Positions 36,961 to 48,948 are shown, counted from the stretch's first letter. The stretch is 64,000 nt of DNA from Tanypteryx hageni (GCA_028673005.1 CM054120.1:59084057-59148056), one strand, 5' to 3'. Numbers and translations: made by a program. Notes: a model not told the origin generated them from the letters alone.

Positions 36961-37638
36961 TAATGTGAAATATATTAATGCTTATGTATTCTTCAAAAAT
37001 AACTTTATTAACTAAATAGGTAGGTGCCTGTTGAAATTCTAGGGTAAAATTTTTAATTAAATTTTCGTGAAAGGATTATCTAAGTCCAATGGTACCCAAT
37101 TACACAAAACCGGCAAAAACGCAAATCACTAATTATGCGTCAAATTCTCACTTTAAAAACTGATTTGTCCATGGATTCGACGCGTATTAAAAAATATATT
37201 GCAGGAATACACACTTTCGTTCTTTTATACATTCGTTGATTGAAGTTTCGACCTCCTACGATAATTCTAAGTAATTTTAATATGCCAATAATTAATGTTG
37301 TACATTCGGATGTATTCCTTCTCGCATATAACGCAACGATTCATTTCCCTCTCCTTCCTTCTTTCTCTCTCTCGTCTTAAAAGCATTCAAAGCACGCTTT
37401 CACCCATAAGGATTGAAATAACAATAGGATTTCAAGGTTTTACAATGTAACTATTTGGAATGCAACATCCCGTTAAAATATAATGATCACTTTTAAAATG
37501 TGAATAAAGCATTCTTGCCAAATTTAGATTTTCTATTTCGATTCTTTATAAATTTTATAGAACTTGACCAACAAATATATAGATGGATTTCTCAGTAGTT
37601 TGTCATGCTCAAGGTGAGGTACTCTTTGTTTTAATTCA
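36961..37638. other. No recognisable feature
   Basis: AT-rich sequence with no open frame or repeat that I can place. Confidence 0.45.
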
Positions 37639-37725
37639 TGGCTCATGAAGAGCAGTACAAGCCTGAGGTGGTTCGAATCCTACTAAAGGTAAGAAATTTT
37701 TCTGATGTCGAAGGGCTTGAAAAAA

Positions 37726-37735
<10 letters not shown>
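37639..37735 (+). repeat. Candidate tRNA-derived SINE or pol III promoter relic
   Basis: A perfect box-B sequence GGTTCGAATCC lies at 37670-37680, and a box-A-like TGGCTCATGAAG at 37639-37650. Spacing is about 30 bp, at the short end for tRNA-type promoters. No cloverleaf acceptor stem can be closed around them, so a working tRNA gene is unlikely. The copy runs into a CACACA then (TA)n tract. Confidence 0.4.

Positions 37736-37797
<62 letters not shown>
37733..37797. repeat. (TA)n microsatellite
   Basis: About 32 uninterrupted AT/TA units, the longest simple repeat in the window. It creates two spurious isoleucine-tyrosine ORFs. Confidence 0.95.
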
Positions 37798-37799
<2 letters not shown>

Positions 37800-38612
37800 G
37801 ATTATAATAGGTTCTTTTTCGTGTATTGCCACTGAAGACGGCTGCTTCTTAGCCGAAATGCGCAAATGGTTTTTTAACCGTGTTGTGGCTATTGGAGATA
37901 CCTGAGGCAAGTATATAATTTTTATTTGCTTGTTCTTGAATTAATGGTAGATGTTTAAATTTCATAATAACTTTTTAAAAATTCTTAGAACATATTTTAC
38001 TCCTGTTTGCCTCAATATAATTTTTATCACTCTTCACCATATATCAAACTCTTGACAGACCTACCTGCCTCAAGGCAACTTTTCCTCCTCCATCCTCATT
38101 CAGCTCGAACTCACTCTCCAATTTCTCTCCCATTCCCTCTAATCACACTAAAATTCCACCTCTTCCCTATTACCACCTCTCACCTTCAGCTCATACTCCT
38201 TGTTCTTTCCCTTCTCATCATATATCCCTCATTTTTCACTCCCTATCATTTTCTTTGTTACCCACCCCACTCTTTTTCAATGGTAGATACAAAAGGGGGT
38301 AATAGGGTAAATACCCCCCCCACTAAGGAAGATATCAATCTTCAATAAAATATTATCTCAATTTATTTTTTACTAGAAATATTAAGCAACTATCTAAGGA
38401 GTTCATAACACGCTGGATATTCATTATAATGAGAGGGTATTATTGTGCATTAATAGAGGTAAATATATTTGTTTTCTTATTAGGTACCTCTCCGAGCGCT
38501 CTACGAGTCCCACGACAACGCGAAGAAACTGAACTGTGCTAAACCACAGAAAATCAGGCAGGCTACAGGACGAGATATGGGCGCCTAGCTCGTCCTATAC
38601 AAAGGCTTATGT
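37798..38612. other. No supported gene
   Basis: A CTGAAGA...GCCGAAA hammerhead-like string at 37832-37858 is discussed among findings. The + strand frame at 38007-38348 is a CT-rich low-complexity artefact. Confidence 0.4.
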
Positions 38613-38720
38613 GAGCATGATTCATAGGTAAGGAAGGGTCTAGAAAGGTCTAGTCGGGTGAATCATGCTCAGAAGGTGCGAGAAGATTCCACGGCCTACA
38701 TAAGCAGCGCGCAGAGCTTA
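38613..38720 (+). promoter_or_regulatory. Possible heat-shock-like promoter or LTR fragment
   Basis: An inverted repeat GAGCATGATTCA / TGAATCATGCTC (38613-38624, 38659-38670) flanks TCTAGAAAGGTCTAG. A perfect GAAnnTTC pair, GAAGATTC, follows at 38682-38689 and a weak TATA-like ACATAAG at about 38699. This arrangement resembles a heat-shock-type promoter or a retrotransposon LTR. There is no gene directly downstream other than a CR1 fragment, so function is speculative. Confidence 0.25.
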
Positions 38721-38934
38721 GGCGAAACAATTGCTGTAAGCAACGAGCTGAGTCAAGATTACGGAACACGGGAAAGGTGTATTGTTCTTTTCCCACGGCC
38801 TAACCCCTCCTCTTCTCTTACGAACGTGGATGTTTAAATAGCACGCCTCACCATTTCATTCAATGCAACCGCCTCGGTGCTACAATTATAATGTCGGTAG
38901 GAGATAGAATGTAAGTGGAATATGAGAGATATGT

Positions 38935-39258
38935 ATTTGAACTGGGTACCACTGGAGGATCGTAGATTGAACTCAAGGTTGCGGCTTCTGGAGAAATATA
39001 GATCGGAATGTCTAAAGGACGAGGTTGTATGAATAATTGAAGTACTAACGTAAAGAGGTAGAAACGACCGTGATGACAAGATACATGAGATCGATTGTAG
39101 GACGGACCGTTATCTAGGCTCGTTCTTTCCGAGGACAATACGAGATCACAATAGAAAATTTCAACCTGCGATAGACAATCATTAGGTAGGTTATGGTGCA
39201 TTTCACCCCCTGCCACCCACCAGTTAGCTGAATAGCAGGGTAACATGTAGATGTAGAT
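38935..39258 (+). mobile_element. 3' end fragment of a CR1-like LINE (older copy)
   Basis: From about 38937 the frame reads LNWVPLEDRRLNSRLRLLEK then YRSECLKDEV, and after a disruption RDDKIHEIDCRTDRY and FFPRTIRDHNR. These match the last part of ORF2 in the copy at 52.3-55.6 kb. A GCAGGGTAACATGTAGATGTAGAT tail-type end closes it at about 39258. It is severely 5' truncated; its exact left end is unclear. The next CR1 copy begins immediately after its tail. Confidence 0.75.
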
Positions 39259-42150
39259 TTTTTGAGTGGAAGAGAAAGTCAAGGGTGAGATTAGTATGCG
39301 AAGTGATAGTGAGAAATTAAATGTCGTCGTACTGAACTGTCGCAGCATCCGTAGGAAAATTGCTGAGTTCGAGCATCTTATTCGCAGTCTGCATGCCGAC
39401 GTCGTGATAGGCACAGAAAGTTGGTTAACGGATGAGATTCAGAGTCAGGAGATATTTCCTAGAGACTATCGTGTCTATAGAAAAGATCGCCCTAATAGAT
39501 TGGGCGGGGGAGTTTTCATAGCGGTTAGCGATAAGTACGATAGCAGTGAGATTCCGATAAGTGACGAGGATATCGAAAGTGTTTGGTGCCGCATAGGTAA
39601 AGATGGCTCCAAAAAGGTGTTCATATGCTCGTTTTACAGGACACCTAACGCTGGTGTAGATTGTATTTTAAGTCTCGAGAAACAATTATCAAAGCTTAGA
39701 CTGATAAATCAAGATGGTATCGTTATAGTCGGTGGTGACTTTAACTTACACTCAATTGATTGGGAAAATCTATTTTTCGAATCTAGAGGTAACGAACGCG
39801 AATCCTGTGAGGCATTAATCGAAACATTCTGCGAGCACTCTTTCCTTCAATTAGTCAGAAAGACAACGCGATCGGGGAACATATTAGATTTATTAGCAAC
39901 TAACGTCCCAGAAAGAATAAAGAAAGTCACCATTGAAGATGGGTTAAGTGATCATCAGGCCGTATATGCAAAGTGTAAGTTGAAAATCGATAGGCAACCT
40001 AAGCCTCAAAGAAAGTTTTATATATTTGCTAGGGCAAACTTTTCAAGCTTCAGGTCGCGCCTACGAGAAATACTACCTGGCTTCCGTGATATGACCGAAC
40101 GATCAGGTGCTGAGTCGTCATGGAAACTATTCAAGGATATAATGCTAGAGGGTATCGATAAGTACATTCCAATTAAATTAAAGGTCGACAATAAAGAGCA
40201 ACGTTGGTACAATAAGGAAGTAAGGAGAGCACTTAGGCGTCAGAGAATAAGCCACGCGAAAATAAAAAATAATCCGTCTACATCATCCGATGAATATAGA
40301 GCAACTAAAGTTAAGACGTATAAGGAATCCCGCGCTAAAGCGAAAACTACTATGCGCGAGGCTTTTACTAACTTCCGGAATAAGGTATTAAATAATTATT
40401 TGAAGGAGGACCCTAAAGCGTTTTGGTCCTATGTGAGAGAGGTCCAAGGTAGAGGCCCTAAAATAGCTTCCCTGCGTAATGACTCGGGTGCCGTTATTCA
40501 TGATAGCGTAGAGAAAGCCAACCTGTTAAACGGTCATTTTGTAAAAGCATTCACAGCGACCTTTGCGTACATTATGCACCCGCAATAAGGGGGGACCTGA
40601 TGGACGATATAGTATTTTCTGAGGTGGGAATAGCAAAGCAATTAAGTTCCATCAGACATAACAAAGCCACTGGCCCCGAAGAAATTCCTGCTCGCGTTTT
40701 AAAAGAATTAGCTGAAGAAATAGCACCTTTTCTTCTGATAATCTTCGAGAAATCCATTTCTCGCGCAGAGGTCCCTAGCGACTGGAGGTTAGCGCACGTT
40801 ACCTCAATTCACAAGTGCGGCGACAAGGAGAACCCAGAAAATTACAGGCCGATTTCTTTAACTTCGATATCGTGTAAGATTCTCGAGCATATACTCGTTA
40901 GCAACATAATGCGATTTCTTGATAGTAATTTATTGTTAGATGATTGTCAACACGGCTTCAGGAAAGGTAGGTCATGTGATACTCAGCTCTGTCTTTTTGT
41001 TAATTGTTTACTGAGAAGCGGAGAAAAGAATACGCAGGTCGATGCCATCTTCTTAGATTTTAGGAAAGCCTTTGATTAGGTACCGCACAGGAAGTTAATA
41101 ACGAAATTAGAAACCTTAGGCGTTAATTCTAAAATCGTTAGTTGGATCCGTGAATTTTTAAATCATAGGAAGCAGAAGGTTGTTATAGATGGGGAATCTT
41201 CGAACCTAGTGGAGGTTGTCTCTGGCGTTCCGCAGGGTAGTGTAATTGGTCCGTTATTATTTCTAATTTATATAAACGATATCAGCTCAGTAGTCAGAAG
41301 TAAAATTTTGCTTTTCGCGGACGACACCATCATCTATAGAGAAATAAGCAATCCGGAAGACCACTAGTATCTCCAAAATGACCTAGAAGCTATTTCTGCA
41401 TGGTGTAAGGAATGGCAGTTAGAGATCAACCAAAAGAATAGCTGCGTCATCAACTTCTGGAGAAGCAAGAGTATCTCGTTGGATAATAATTATTCGTTGG
41501 ACGGAGTAGAGATTCCAGTTTCAGACTCGATTAAATATCTCGGAGTTACGGTCCATCGTGATCTCTCGTGGGACACCAATATTAGCCGATTGATAGGTGC
41601 CGCTAACAAAAAGCTGGCCTTTATAGGGAGAATAGTTCGAAATAGCTCCGAAAAAGTGAAAGAATTATGTAATTTATGCTTGGTTCGACCGCAGGTCGAA
41701 TATGCTTCAGCTGTGTGGGATCCTTACGAAAAGGGACTCACTAACGAGATAGAAAAGGTTCAGCGCAGGGCAGCTAGATTTGTAAAGAGGAATTACGATA
41801 GTAAACAAAGCGTAACATCATTAATAGAAAATCTGAAATGGACATCGTTAGAGGAACGTAGGCTGCAGGCTAGAATTTAACTACTGGAAAAATTTATGTC
41901 GGGGGGACTAGCGAATGAGGTAGTAGGACTTATCAGAGGCCCGACGTATCTCGGAAGGCAGGAGAGTGAGGATAAAATTCGCGAGATCGACTGTAGAACG
42001 GAGCGATATAGAGGGTCTTTTTTCCCTAGGACGATAAGAGACAATAATAGAGAAAGATAACGTAGGAAAACTATGGACACTTGGTGCACTGCACGCCCTG
42101 CCATCCACCAAATAGTTGACTTGCAGGGTATAATGTAGATGTAGATGTAG
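39259..42150 (+). mobile_element. CR1-like LINE copy A, 5' truncated
   Basis: This copy starts at or just ahead of the endonuclease coding region, lacks ORF1, and ends in a short ATGTAG hexamer tail at about 42132-42150. Tails of short tandem repeats rather than poly(A) are typical of CR1/L2-group LINEs, which copy RNA into DNA at a nicked target. No target duplication is visible. It lies directly against the tail of the older fragment. Confidence 0.75.
39266..42060 (+). pseudogene. CR1-like ORF2: endonuclease-reverse transcriptase
   Basis: Residues 1-230 form an apurinic-type endonuclease: VVVLNCRSIRRK, TESWLTD, GGDFNLHSIDWEN and the catalytic SDH in LSDHQAVYA. A linker leads to the reverse transcriptase, whose motifs are present: NYRPISLTS, FRKGRSCDTQ, FLDFRKAFD (motif A), GVPQGSVIGPL, LFADDT (motif C, an FADD variant of YADD) and KYLGVTVHRD. 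The C-terminus is FFPRTIRDNNRER. Breaks are a frameshift near 40575, in-frame TAG at 41077-41079 and 41365-41367, and TAA at 41878. The first ATG is at 39296, but the 5' end is truncated so no native start is expected. Confidence 0.85.
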
Positions 42151-42289
42151 AATAGGAGATTATGAAGAGAAGAGGATGCGACACAATTCCTTCTGACTCG
42201 GTTGAGAGGTTGTTAGCGCATCTGGCAATTTCAGGGTCACGGCTTTGTTTTCTCTCAAGGACAAGTTACCCGCTATTTATGATGTAGAT

Positions 42290-42551
42290 CAGCGTTTCCC
42301 AACGTGGGCGGTAGCGCCCCCCATGGGGGTGCTACTGCCATTCACGGGGGCGTTGAAGTGACTACTAACTTTAGGGGGGCGTTTGGGCTATTAAGGGGGC
42401 TTTGACATTGGTGGTTAGATTCGATCGCAGAAGCATTAAATTTGACGTTGACACTTAAATTTTGGTGTCTCTTGTACCCCGTTCACATTACCACAATCTT
42501 AACCTGGTTAGGCACTGACTACTCGTGATACTTTTTCAATAAGTACAGTTT
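42290..42551 (+). mobile_element. hAT terminal fragment
   Basis: CAGCGTTTCCCAACGTGGG begins a hAT-type end, followed by GGTAGCGCCCCCCATGGGGG and further C/G-run blocks seen in hAT termini. It is cut off at 42552, where duplicated block D2 begins; no opposite end is visible. Confidence 0.6.
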
Positions 42552-44508
42552 TTACATCGCATTCTCCCTATCCCTGCCAACGTCCTCTAACCTATATCTA
42601 TCCTCGACTACTTCTCACTTTTTTTATCCCTTAGTCCTAATCTAATATGGTAGACTAAGACTATCTTCAGCTCTGAAATTCCATGATATTGCCAAACCGC
42701 AAACCTGAAGGAACCGAAGGAAAAACAGAGACAGCTGTAGACCACGGTGTCCGAACGTGACTGCTAAGTGGCTGATTGGAGTATTTCCTGACAGATCCAT
42801 CGCTCAACTATTCAAACAGTTGGAAATATTAAATTGTCGAATGATTTCTCTTTCTTGCATTCATCTCGTTGCTAGATTAAATAGTGTGTTGATTAAGATT
42901 TGCTTTAAAAACATGGCGCTAACTTAGTGTCATTACAAAAATTAATGATCGCTCGTGGACTATCAAATTTGTAGAACGAGCAGATAAAATCTTGCAAAAT
43001 TTTTCATGGTCGCATGTAGGCAAAATATTTTCAAAAATCCAAATGGAAATATTTAAGAAATTGAAGTCATCATATCTTCAAATGGCGATAGTTTATAAAA
43101 CCTTTTTTGAGACAATTAATTGTATTTATTATCGACCGGTCATAGGCTCCCAACTTGAATAATGTTCGGACGAAATTTCGCTGCCGCTCGCACGCGACAC
43201 TCGGCAGTAGAACGGAATCGATTGATTTTTCATACCTCCGGTTTTATTTTCATGGCCTCTTTGATTTTGTATGCTGGTATTGTGTCTTTCGAACCCGCTA
43301 TATCGGGTGTTAAATCTGTGCTCCTGCATGTGTTAGTGATGGGTTATCGTTGCTTTTGTACCCCTTCCTATGTACTCGTCCCCTGGTACAAAGGAATAGG
43401 GCCTTAGGCTTAACTGAAAGCTTGTCAAACTCTATGCCACATCCAACCTAGGAAGGGTACGATGAAGCATGGGTTTTTAAAGGGTAAGGGAAAGAATGGA
43501 CAAAATATATTATTTTGTTATTTAACGAACAGCTATTTATTAGGGGAATTATTTTAGTCTTACATTTGTTAACTTTTCCTAAAAAGGGAAAAATTGACTC
43601 CTTTCCATGATATTAAAGGTGTTTTCGGTCTTGGATATTTTTTATAAATACCAACATGCGAGCGACAAGAAATCATAGCTATAGACACCTGCAGGCCGAG
43701 GGACTAAATCAACTATACGGACGGAATTCTCTGAGTAATCAGATGGATAAATATGTGGATTAAATATTACTTTATAATTTAAAGACGAGCAGTTTATTTT
43801 CCGCACAGGTAATACAGGTTTTTACATTGGTTAATTGTCATTGGAATACATAATACATTAGCATTAACGAACTATTCAAACAGTTAGAAATATTAAATTG
43901 TCGAATGATTTTTCTTTCAGCCATTCATCTCGTTGCTAGATTAAATAGTGTCTTCATTAAGATTTATAAAATATTTATAAATAAGAAACATTATTAGGTG
44001 GCGCGTACGGTGAACAAACACACCTTTAAGCCATAAAGACTATGTAATCTTTCCTTTTCCTTAGTTATGTCAATGAACTCATTTTTATTAGTTATAATAA
44101 AAAAGTGGTATTTCCTTAAGAGAAAAAAATAAATTGTAATAATCGATATCGATTCCAAATCGATCGATTTTTATGGAGGAACAATAGTCTAGATGTGTTT
44201 TGCTTTTCGTTGTTTAACAAAATCAAACATTTCTGTAAAATTTCACCGATCAATCTGTATAAGTGTCACCATGAATATTTCGCATGTCACCCTTTCTATT
44301 TATGTTAAGCAGTGATAAACATCTAGTAATCTAACTCAGAAGAAAATTATATGTAATCTAATATAATATAAATGTTAAAACTCAACGTCTTATTCATTTG
44401 TTATTGATTAATGGTTTCTAATAGATTAAATATAGAAACCCATGGCGCCACGCGGAAATATAAATTTAGTGAAGCCATATCAAGGCAGTATCCTTCATCA
44501 GAGATGAT
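42552..44508 (+). repeat. Duplicated block D2, part 1
   Basis: Collinear with 27085-29048 of D1, including the rearranged junction ATCCATCGCTCAACTATTC (42797) that is shared by both blocks and differs from the other repeat copies. The shared junction shows the two blocks come from one duplication rather than independent insertions. It stops at the octamer GAGATGAT, the target of the hAT element. Confidence 0.85.
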
Positions 44509-44714
44509 CAGGGGCGCACACATAGGGGGGGGGGGGTCCACCGGGTCTGGACCCCCCCTCCCAATAGGGGCATATTTTATCCTGAGATGAGGGTGAAGGC
44601 AAGACGTTTAAAGTGTTCTCAGGAATGCTTTTGCTCCAGGAATGAGTGCGTGAATATGGGGAAGACGGAAAGAGGGAAGGAAGGGAGAAGGGAAAGTTCC
44701 TTTTCCAAGAAAAT

Positions 44715-47700
44715 CATCATCATCATCATGCTTCTGTCCGAAGACAGGTTTTAATTGAATCGCTGCCTCCATTTCTCTCTCTCCCTAGAAGCCTCTTTTA
44801 TACCTCTATAAGTAGTATATCCTTGCTTTATATTATCTAATATTCCTATTCTTTTTCTCCCTCTTCCTCTTCTTCCACTAATTTTTCCTTCTAAGATCGT
44901 CCTTTGTAAACACTGTCTTCTCAATATGTGCCCTTTCCAATTTGATTTTCTTTTCCTGATTGTTTTTATTAGCGTCCTTTCTTCTCCCACCATTTCTAAT
45001 ACTTCTTCGTTTCTCTTTCTCTCTATCCATTTCACTTTCATCATTCTTCTCCATACCCACATCTCAAAACTTTCTAAATATTTTTCCTCCTTTCTCCTTA
45101 TCGTCCACGTCTCTGCACCATAAAGAGCTATGCTCCATATGTAGCATTTTGCTAATTTCTTCCTTGTTTCTAGATTTATTTTCTTGCTTGTGAGAAGCTC
45201 CTTCTTATCGTTAAATGCTGCTTTTGCCATTGCAATCCTACTTCTGATGTCCTGTGTACTACTTCCATCCTGTGCTAAAATACTGCCGAGATATTTGAAA
45301 CTACTTACTTGTTCCAATTTTTGGCCATTTACCATTATATTTAATTCTTTATGTTCCTTTGAAACCACCATGACTTTCGTTTTTTCTGTATTGATCTTCA
45401 TTCCATATTGTTGGCCAACCTCAACTAGTCTGTCTGTCATCCTCTGAAGCTCTTTCTCGCCTTCTGCTATTAAGCCCTGATCATCTGCGTATTTAATGGT
45501 GGTAATACTTTCACCTCCTATCTTAAATCCTTTCTCTTCCATCAACGCTTCTTCTGTTATTGTTTCTGCATACATATTAAATATCGCTGGTGAAATAGGA
45601 CAACCCTGCCTCACTCCCCTCCCTATTGAAGTACTTTCTGTTTCTTCTCCTTCAACCCTGACTCTAATCTTTTGATCAAAGTAAAGGTTTTTAAGCAGTC
45701 TTTTATCTTTCCAATCTATTCCTATTTTGTTTAAAATACCAAGCATCTTATCCCATTTCACTCGGTCAAAAGCTTTCTCCCAATCTACAAAACAAAAATA
45801 CATATCTTTATTGACTTCTAGCGCTCTTTCTATCATGATCCTCATACATCCTATAGCATCTCTAGTCCCCCTTCCTCTTCTAAAACCAAAATGATTATCT
45901 TGCAGCTCCTTTTATATTTTACATTCAATTCTTTTGGTTATTATTCTGGTTAGAACTTTAACTGTATGAGAAATTAAACTAATAGTTCTGTAATCCTTAC
46001 AACATTTTGCATTGTTCTTTTTCTCCAGTGGTACCATCACAACATCTAAAAAATCTTCAGGCCATGTGCCAGTATCATATACTTGGTTGAAAAATTTTGT
46101 GAGTTGCTTAACTGCTTTTGACCCCAAAACCTTAAGAACGTCCACTGGTATATCATCACTCCCAACAGCCTTTCTTCTTTTCATGACATCAATTGCTCTT
46201 TTAACTTCAGACTCGAGAATACTTGGTCCTAGCTGATCTTCTTCCACATCCTCTTTTTCATTTAATTCATTATTTCTTGGCTTTCCTTCTTTGTCATACA
46301 GAACCTCAATGTATTCTTTCCAGACATTCTTTACATTGTCTGGCTCCGATACTATTTTACCACTTTTGTTCATGATTCCTTTACGTCCTATCTTACTTGC
46401 CTTTTTTTAAATAGTATTCTTGCTTTGCTATACGTGAGGTCTGTTCTACAAATTCTTTCACACTCGACAATCTCCTTGCATGTCTCATTTATCCACTGTT
46501 CTCTGGCTTTATCTGTTTCCCTTCTTAAAGCATTATTTAACTCCTTGTACTTTCTTTGGCCTTCTTCAGTGTTTATGTTCTTCCACTTTCTCCGCTCTTC
46601 CATTTTTTGCATCATGGCTGCTGTGATCCAGGGTTTTTGTTTCTTTCACCCGTTATCTTTCCTACCTTCTTTTCCATTACATCTTTAATGTTGCTATGGA
46701 TGTATCTCCACTCCTAATCTACATTCTTCCTATTTTCTTCATCTCTCTCCCCCAACCTTTCCTCCAGCTCAGTCATAATAGCCTCCTTGTTTTTAAGGAG
46801 TTCCTCTAAGTTCCATTTCTTGTTAACTCTTATGTTTCTCTTAACGCTCTTCAGTCTACATTGTATATTTGCCACCAAAAGGTTGTGGTCAGAATCGATA
46901 TCTGCCCCTGGTAGTGTTTTCACATTTTTAATGCTATTTCTAAATCTTTCATTGACTAGTATGTAATCTATCTGGTATTGTCTCTGGTCTCCTGGGCTTC
47001 TCCATGAGTAAAGTCTCCGCTGGTGATGCTTAAACCATGTATTAGTTACAATTAATCTATTTCTATGGCAGAATTCCACAAGTTTATCCCCTCTTTCATT
47101 TCTCTTCCGTAGTCCATATTTCCCCACAGTGTTATCTTCCTGTCCCTCTCCGACTACACTGTTCCAGTCTCCCATTACTATGGTGGTGATCCTTCCTTTT
47201 CCCTACTCCAATATCTCCATAATCTGTTCATACATTTCATCTACTTCGTCGTCGCCAGCATTAGTCGTTGGCGTGTACACTTGAATTATAAGCATTTCCA
47301 CTTGCTCCATCTGAAGTTTTACGGCTATTAATCTATCATTAACTGTCACTACCTTGCTAATTCTTTCAGCTATCTCTTTTCTTATTATAATCCCCACTCC
47401 CCTTTCCTTTTTCTGCCCTCCCGAGTAAATAATCTTAAATTCGTCTGAATTTATCTCGCCTTCTCCTTCCCACCGAATTCACTAAGACCTACTATACCTA
47501 CATTATTCCTTCTCATTTCCCTTTTTAAGTTCTCTAGTTTACCCCCTGAATTCATAGTCCTAACATTCCATGTGCCTATTTTTAATTTCTCACTACTTGC
47601 TTTCTTATTAATGTTACATTTCCTCTGTGCATCCCCTAGGGTAGTTCCCACCCGGAGATCCGATTGGGGGACTATTTTACCTCCGGAATATTTTACCCCA

Positions 47701-48042
47701 GAAAGATCCATAGAGGTATTTTCAGCTTTTCAGCCTATCATGGGAAATATAATGAGGTAGTTTCCCCTTGCTTTCCTCATCGCAGTTTCACAGAGTGATT
47801 ACCCATCTCTAGCTGTTCAGATCCACATGATCACCACCTACAGAGGTACTGTGCAAGCTGCTGCCCTTGCACAGGGGGATGTAAAACCCCCAAGACTGCT
47901 TCTTAGTCTGACTCTTCCCCTCAGACCTTTCCGGCTTGGATGGTCCTACCAGGAGAATTATCTCCCGCCGGCATAGCTCTTTGGTTCGTAAGAGTACACA
48001 AACCCTCCCACCTCTGTAAGGTTATGCAGTCCTTAGGGAGGG
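44715..48042 (-). mobile_element. RTE-clade LINE, near full length, nested in the hAT
   Basis: The insertion is flanked by an exact 11-bp duplication TCCAAGAAAAT (44704-44714 and 48043-48053). Its 3' end on the minus strand is GAAGCATGATGATGATGATG, the short trinucleotide tail typical of RTE elements. At 3.3 kb it matches the usual size of a complete RTE. A 5' leader of about 330 bases (47712-48042) precedes the coding region. RTE elements insert through target-primed reverse transcription. Confidence 0.9.
44751..47711 (-). pseudogene. RTE endonuclease-reverse transcriptase
   Basis: The 5' third is an apurinic-type endonuclease: KIGTWNVRTMNSGGKLENL, GIIIRKEIAER, MGDWNSVVG and the catalytic SDHN near 46910. 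The rest is reverse transcriptase: RRKAVGSDDIP, DYRTISLISHTVKVL, WEKAFDRVKWDKM (motif A), GRGVRQGCPISPAIF and KYADDQG (motif C), then a C-terminal region with YGAETWTIRRKEEKY and RRQCLQRTILEGK. This wording is close to the RTE proteins often annotated as craniofacial development protein 2-like. Frame changes occur between 47451 and 47397, near 46700 and near 46385, with extra stops at about 47200 and 45900. The last 364 codons are open. Confidence 0.88.
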
Positions 48043-48948
48043 TCCAAGAAAATATTGGTGTTTAAAGTGACCGTTGGTAAAGACAAAATCTTTTTGCTGA
48101 AAATATCCTATTTCCATGAGAAGGGGTTTCAGTTGAGAAACGTTCATCCCTTTCTGGGTCCTACGTTCTCCGTTTGGCCTTTTGGAGACTTCCTGGATCC
48201 CTGATGTGTGGGAGGAGGTTCAGGCGACCAGGAGAATGGCCGTTTGTGTAAAATATACTATTTCCACTAAAAGGGGGACAAAAAACTGCAGCTGAGACTC
48301 TCAAAAGAATACAATTGGAGTCTCCAATTTGGAGAAGTTGGTTAGCTGGAAAAGAAGTGTAGTGATACTGTGGAAAAGTGCATTTTTCGGAAGAATGGAA
48401 GCATCCGAGCAATATTGAGGATACAGATCTTGAACATCAACAAATCGGGTACTTTTCCAGAAAGCTCTCCGCGGCCTTTTTTCACATTTTTTGCACATCC
48501 TGAATTTCGGCAACCCTGTGGAGTTTCCACTGGGAAGTCTAAACTCACCATTGAAATTGGATAAGTATTTAAGGGAGAAATTGCGAGTGCGGATTCCATG
48601 CAGATAAGCTGTTTTCCTCGAATCACACGAGCATTTATTTCATCTCGTGGTCGGTGAAATTCAAATATATTAAACAAAGTAGGCTGCTTTGATAAGTGTT
48701 GTCCGTGAAATTACATTAGTGATATGTAGTAAACAGCCGTATAGTAGTGGCCTTTAAATATGTTATACTACATTATTTCATTTCTAATTAGATAGTTTGC
48801 TGCTGTTACGGAGAGTACCGGCACTTATTTTTATCCAAGCAAAGCACTGCTTATAGACGTAAGATAGGCTACTCGCATTCTAGTGCAAATGAAAAAGTGA
48901 GAAACTGTTCTTTTAAAACTCTTTGATTTACCCCTTACATAGATAAAT

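Noticed and set aside
37670..37680. tRNA gene at the perfect box B
   Set aside because: No acceptor or anticodon stem can be closed around it, so it is at best a SINE or tRNA relic.
37638..37910. Isoleucine-tyrosine repeat ORFs on both strands
   Set aside because: They are translations of the (TA)n microsatellite.
38007..38348. 113-codon Pro/Ser/Leu-rich ORF
   Set aside because: CT-rich low-complexity sequence, as at 30650 and 57120; no domain.
38860..39414. 184-codon minus-strand ORF over the CR1 boundary
   Set aside because: It is the antisense shadow of the CR1 ORF2 end and the start of copy A; the sense frames carry the recognisable protein.
44926..45447. Plus-strand hydrophobic ORFs within 44.9-45.4 kb
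   Set aside because: They are antisense shadows of the RTE reverse transcriptase.
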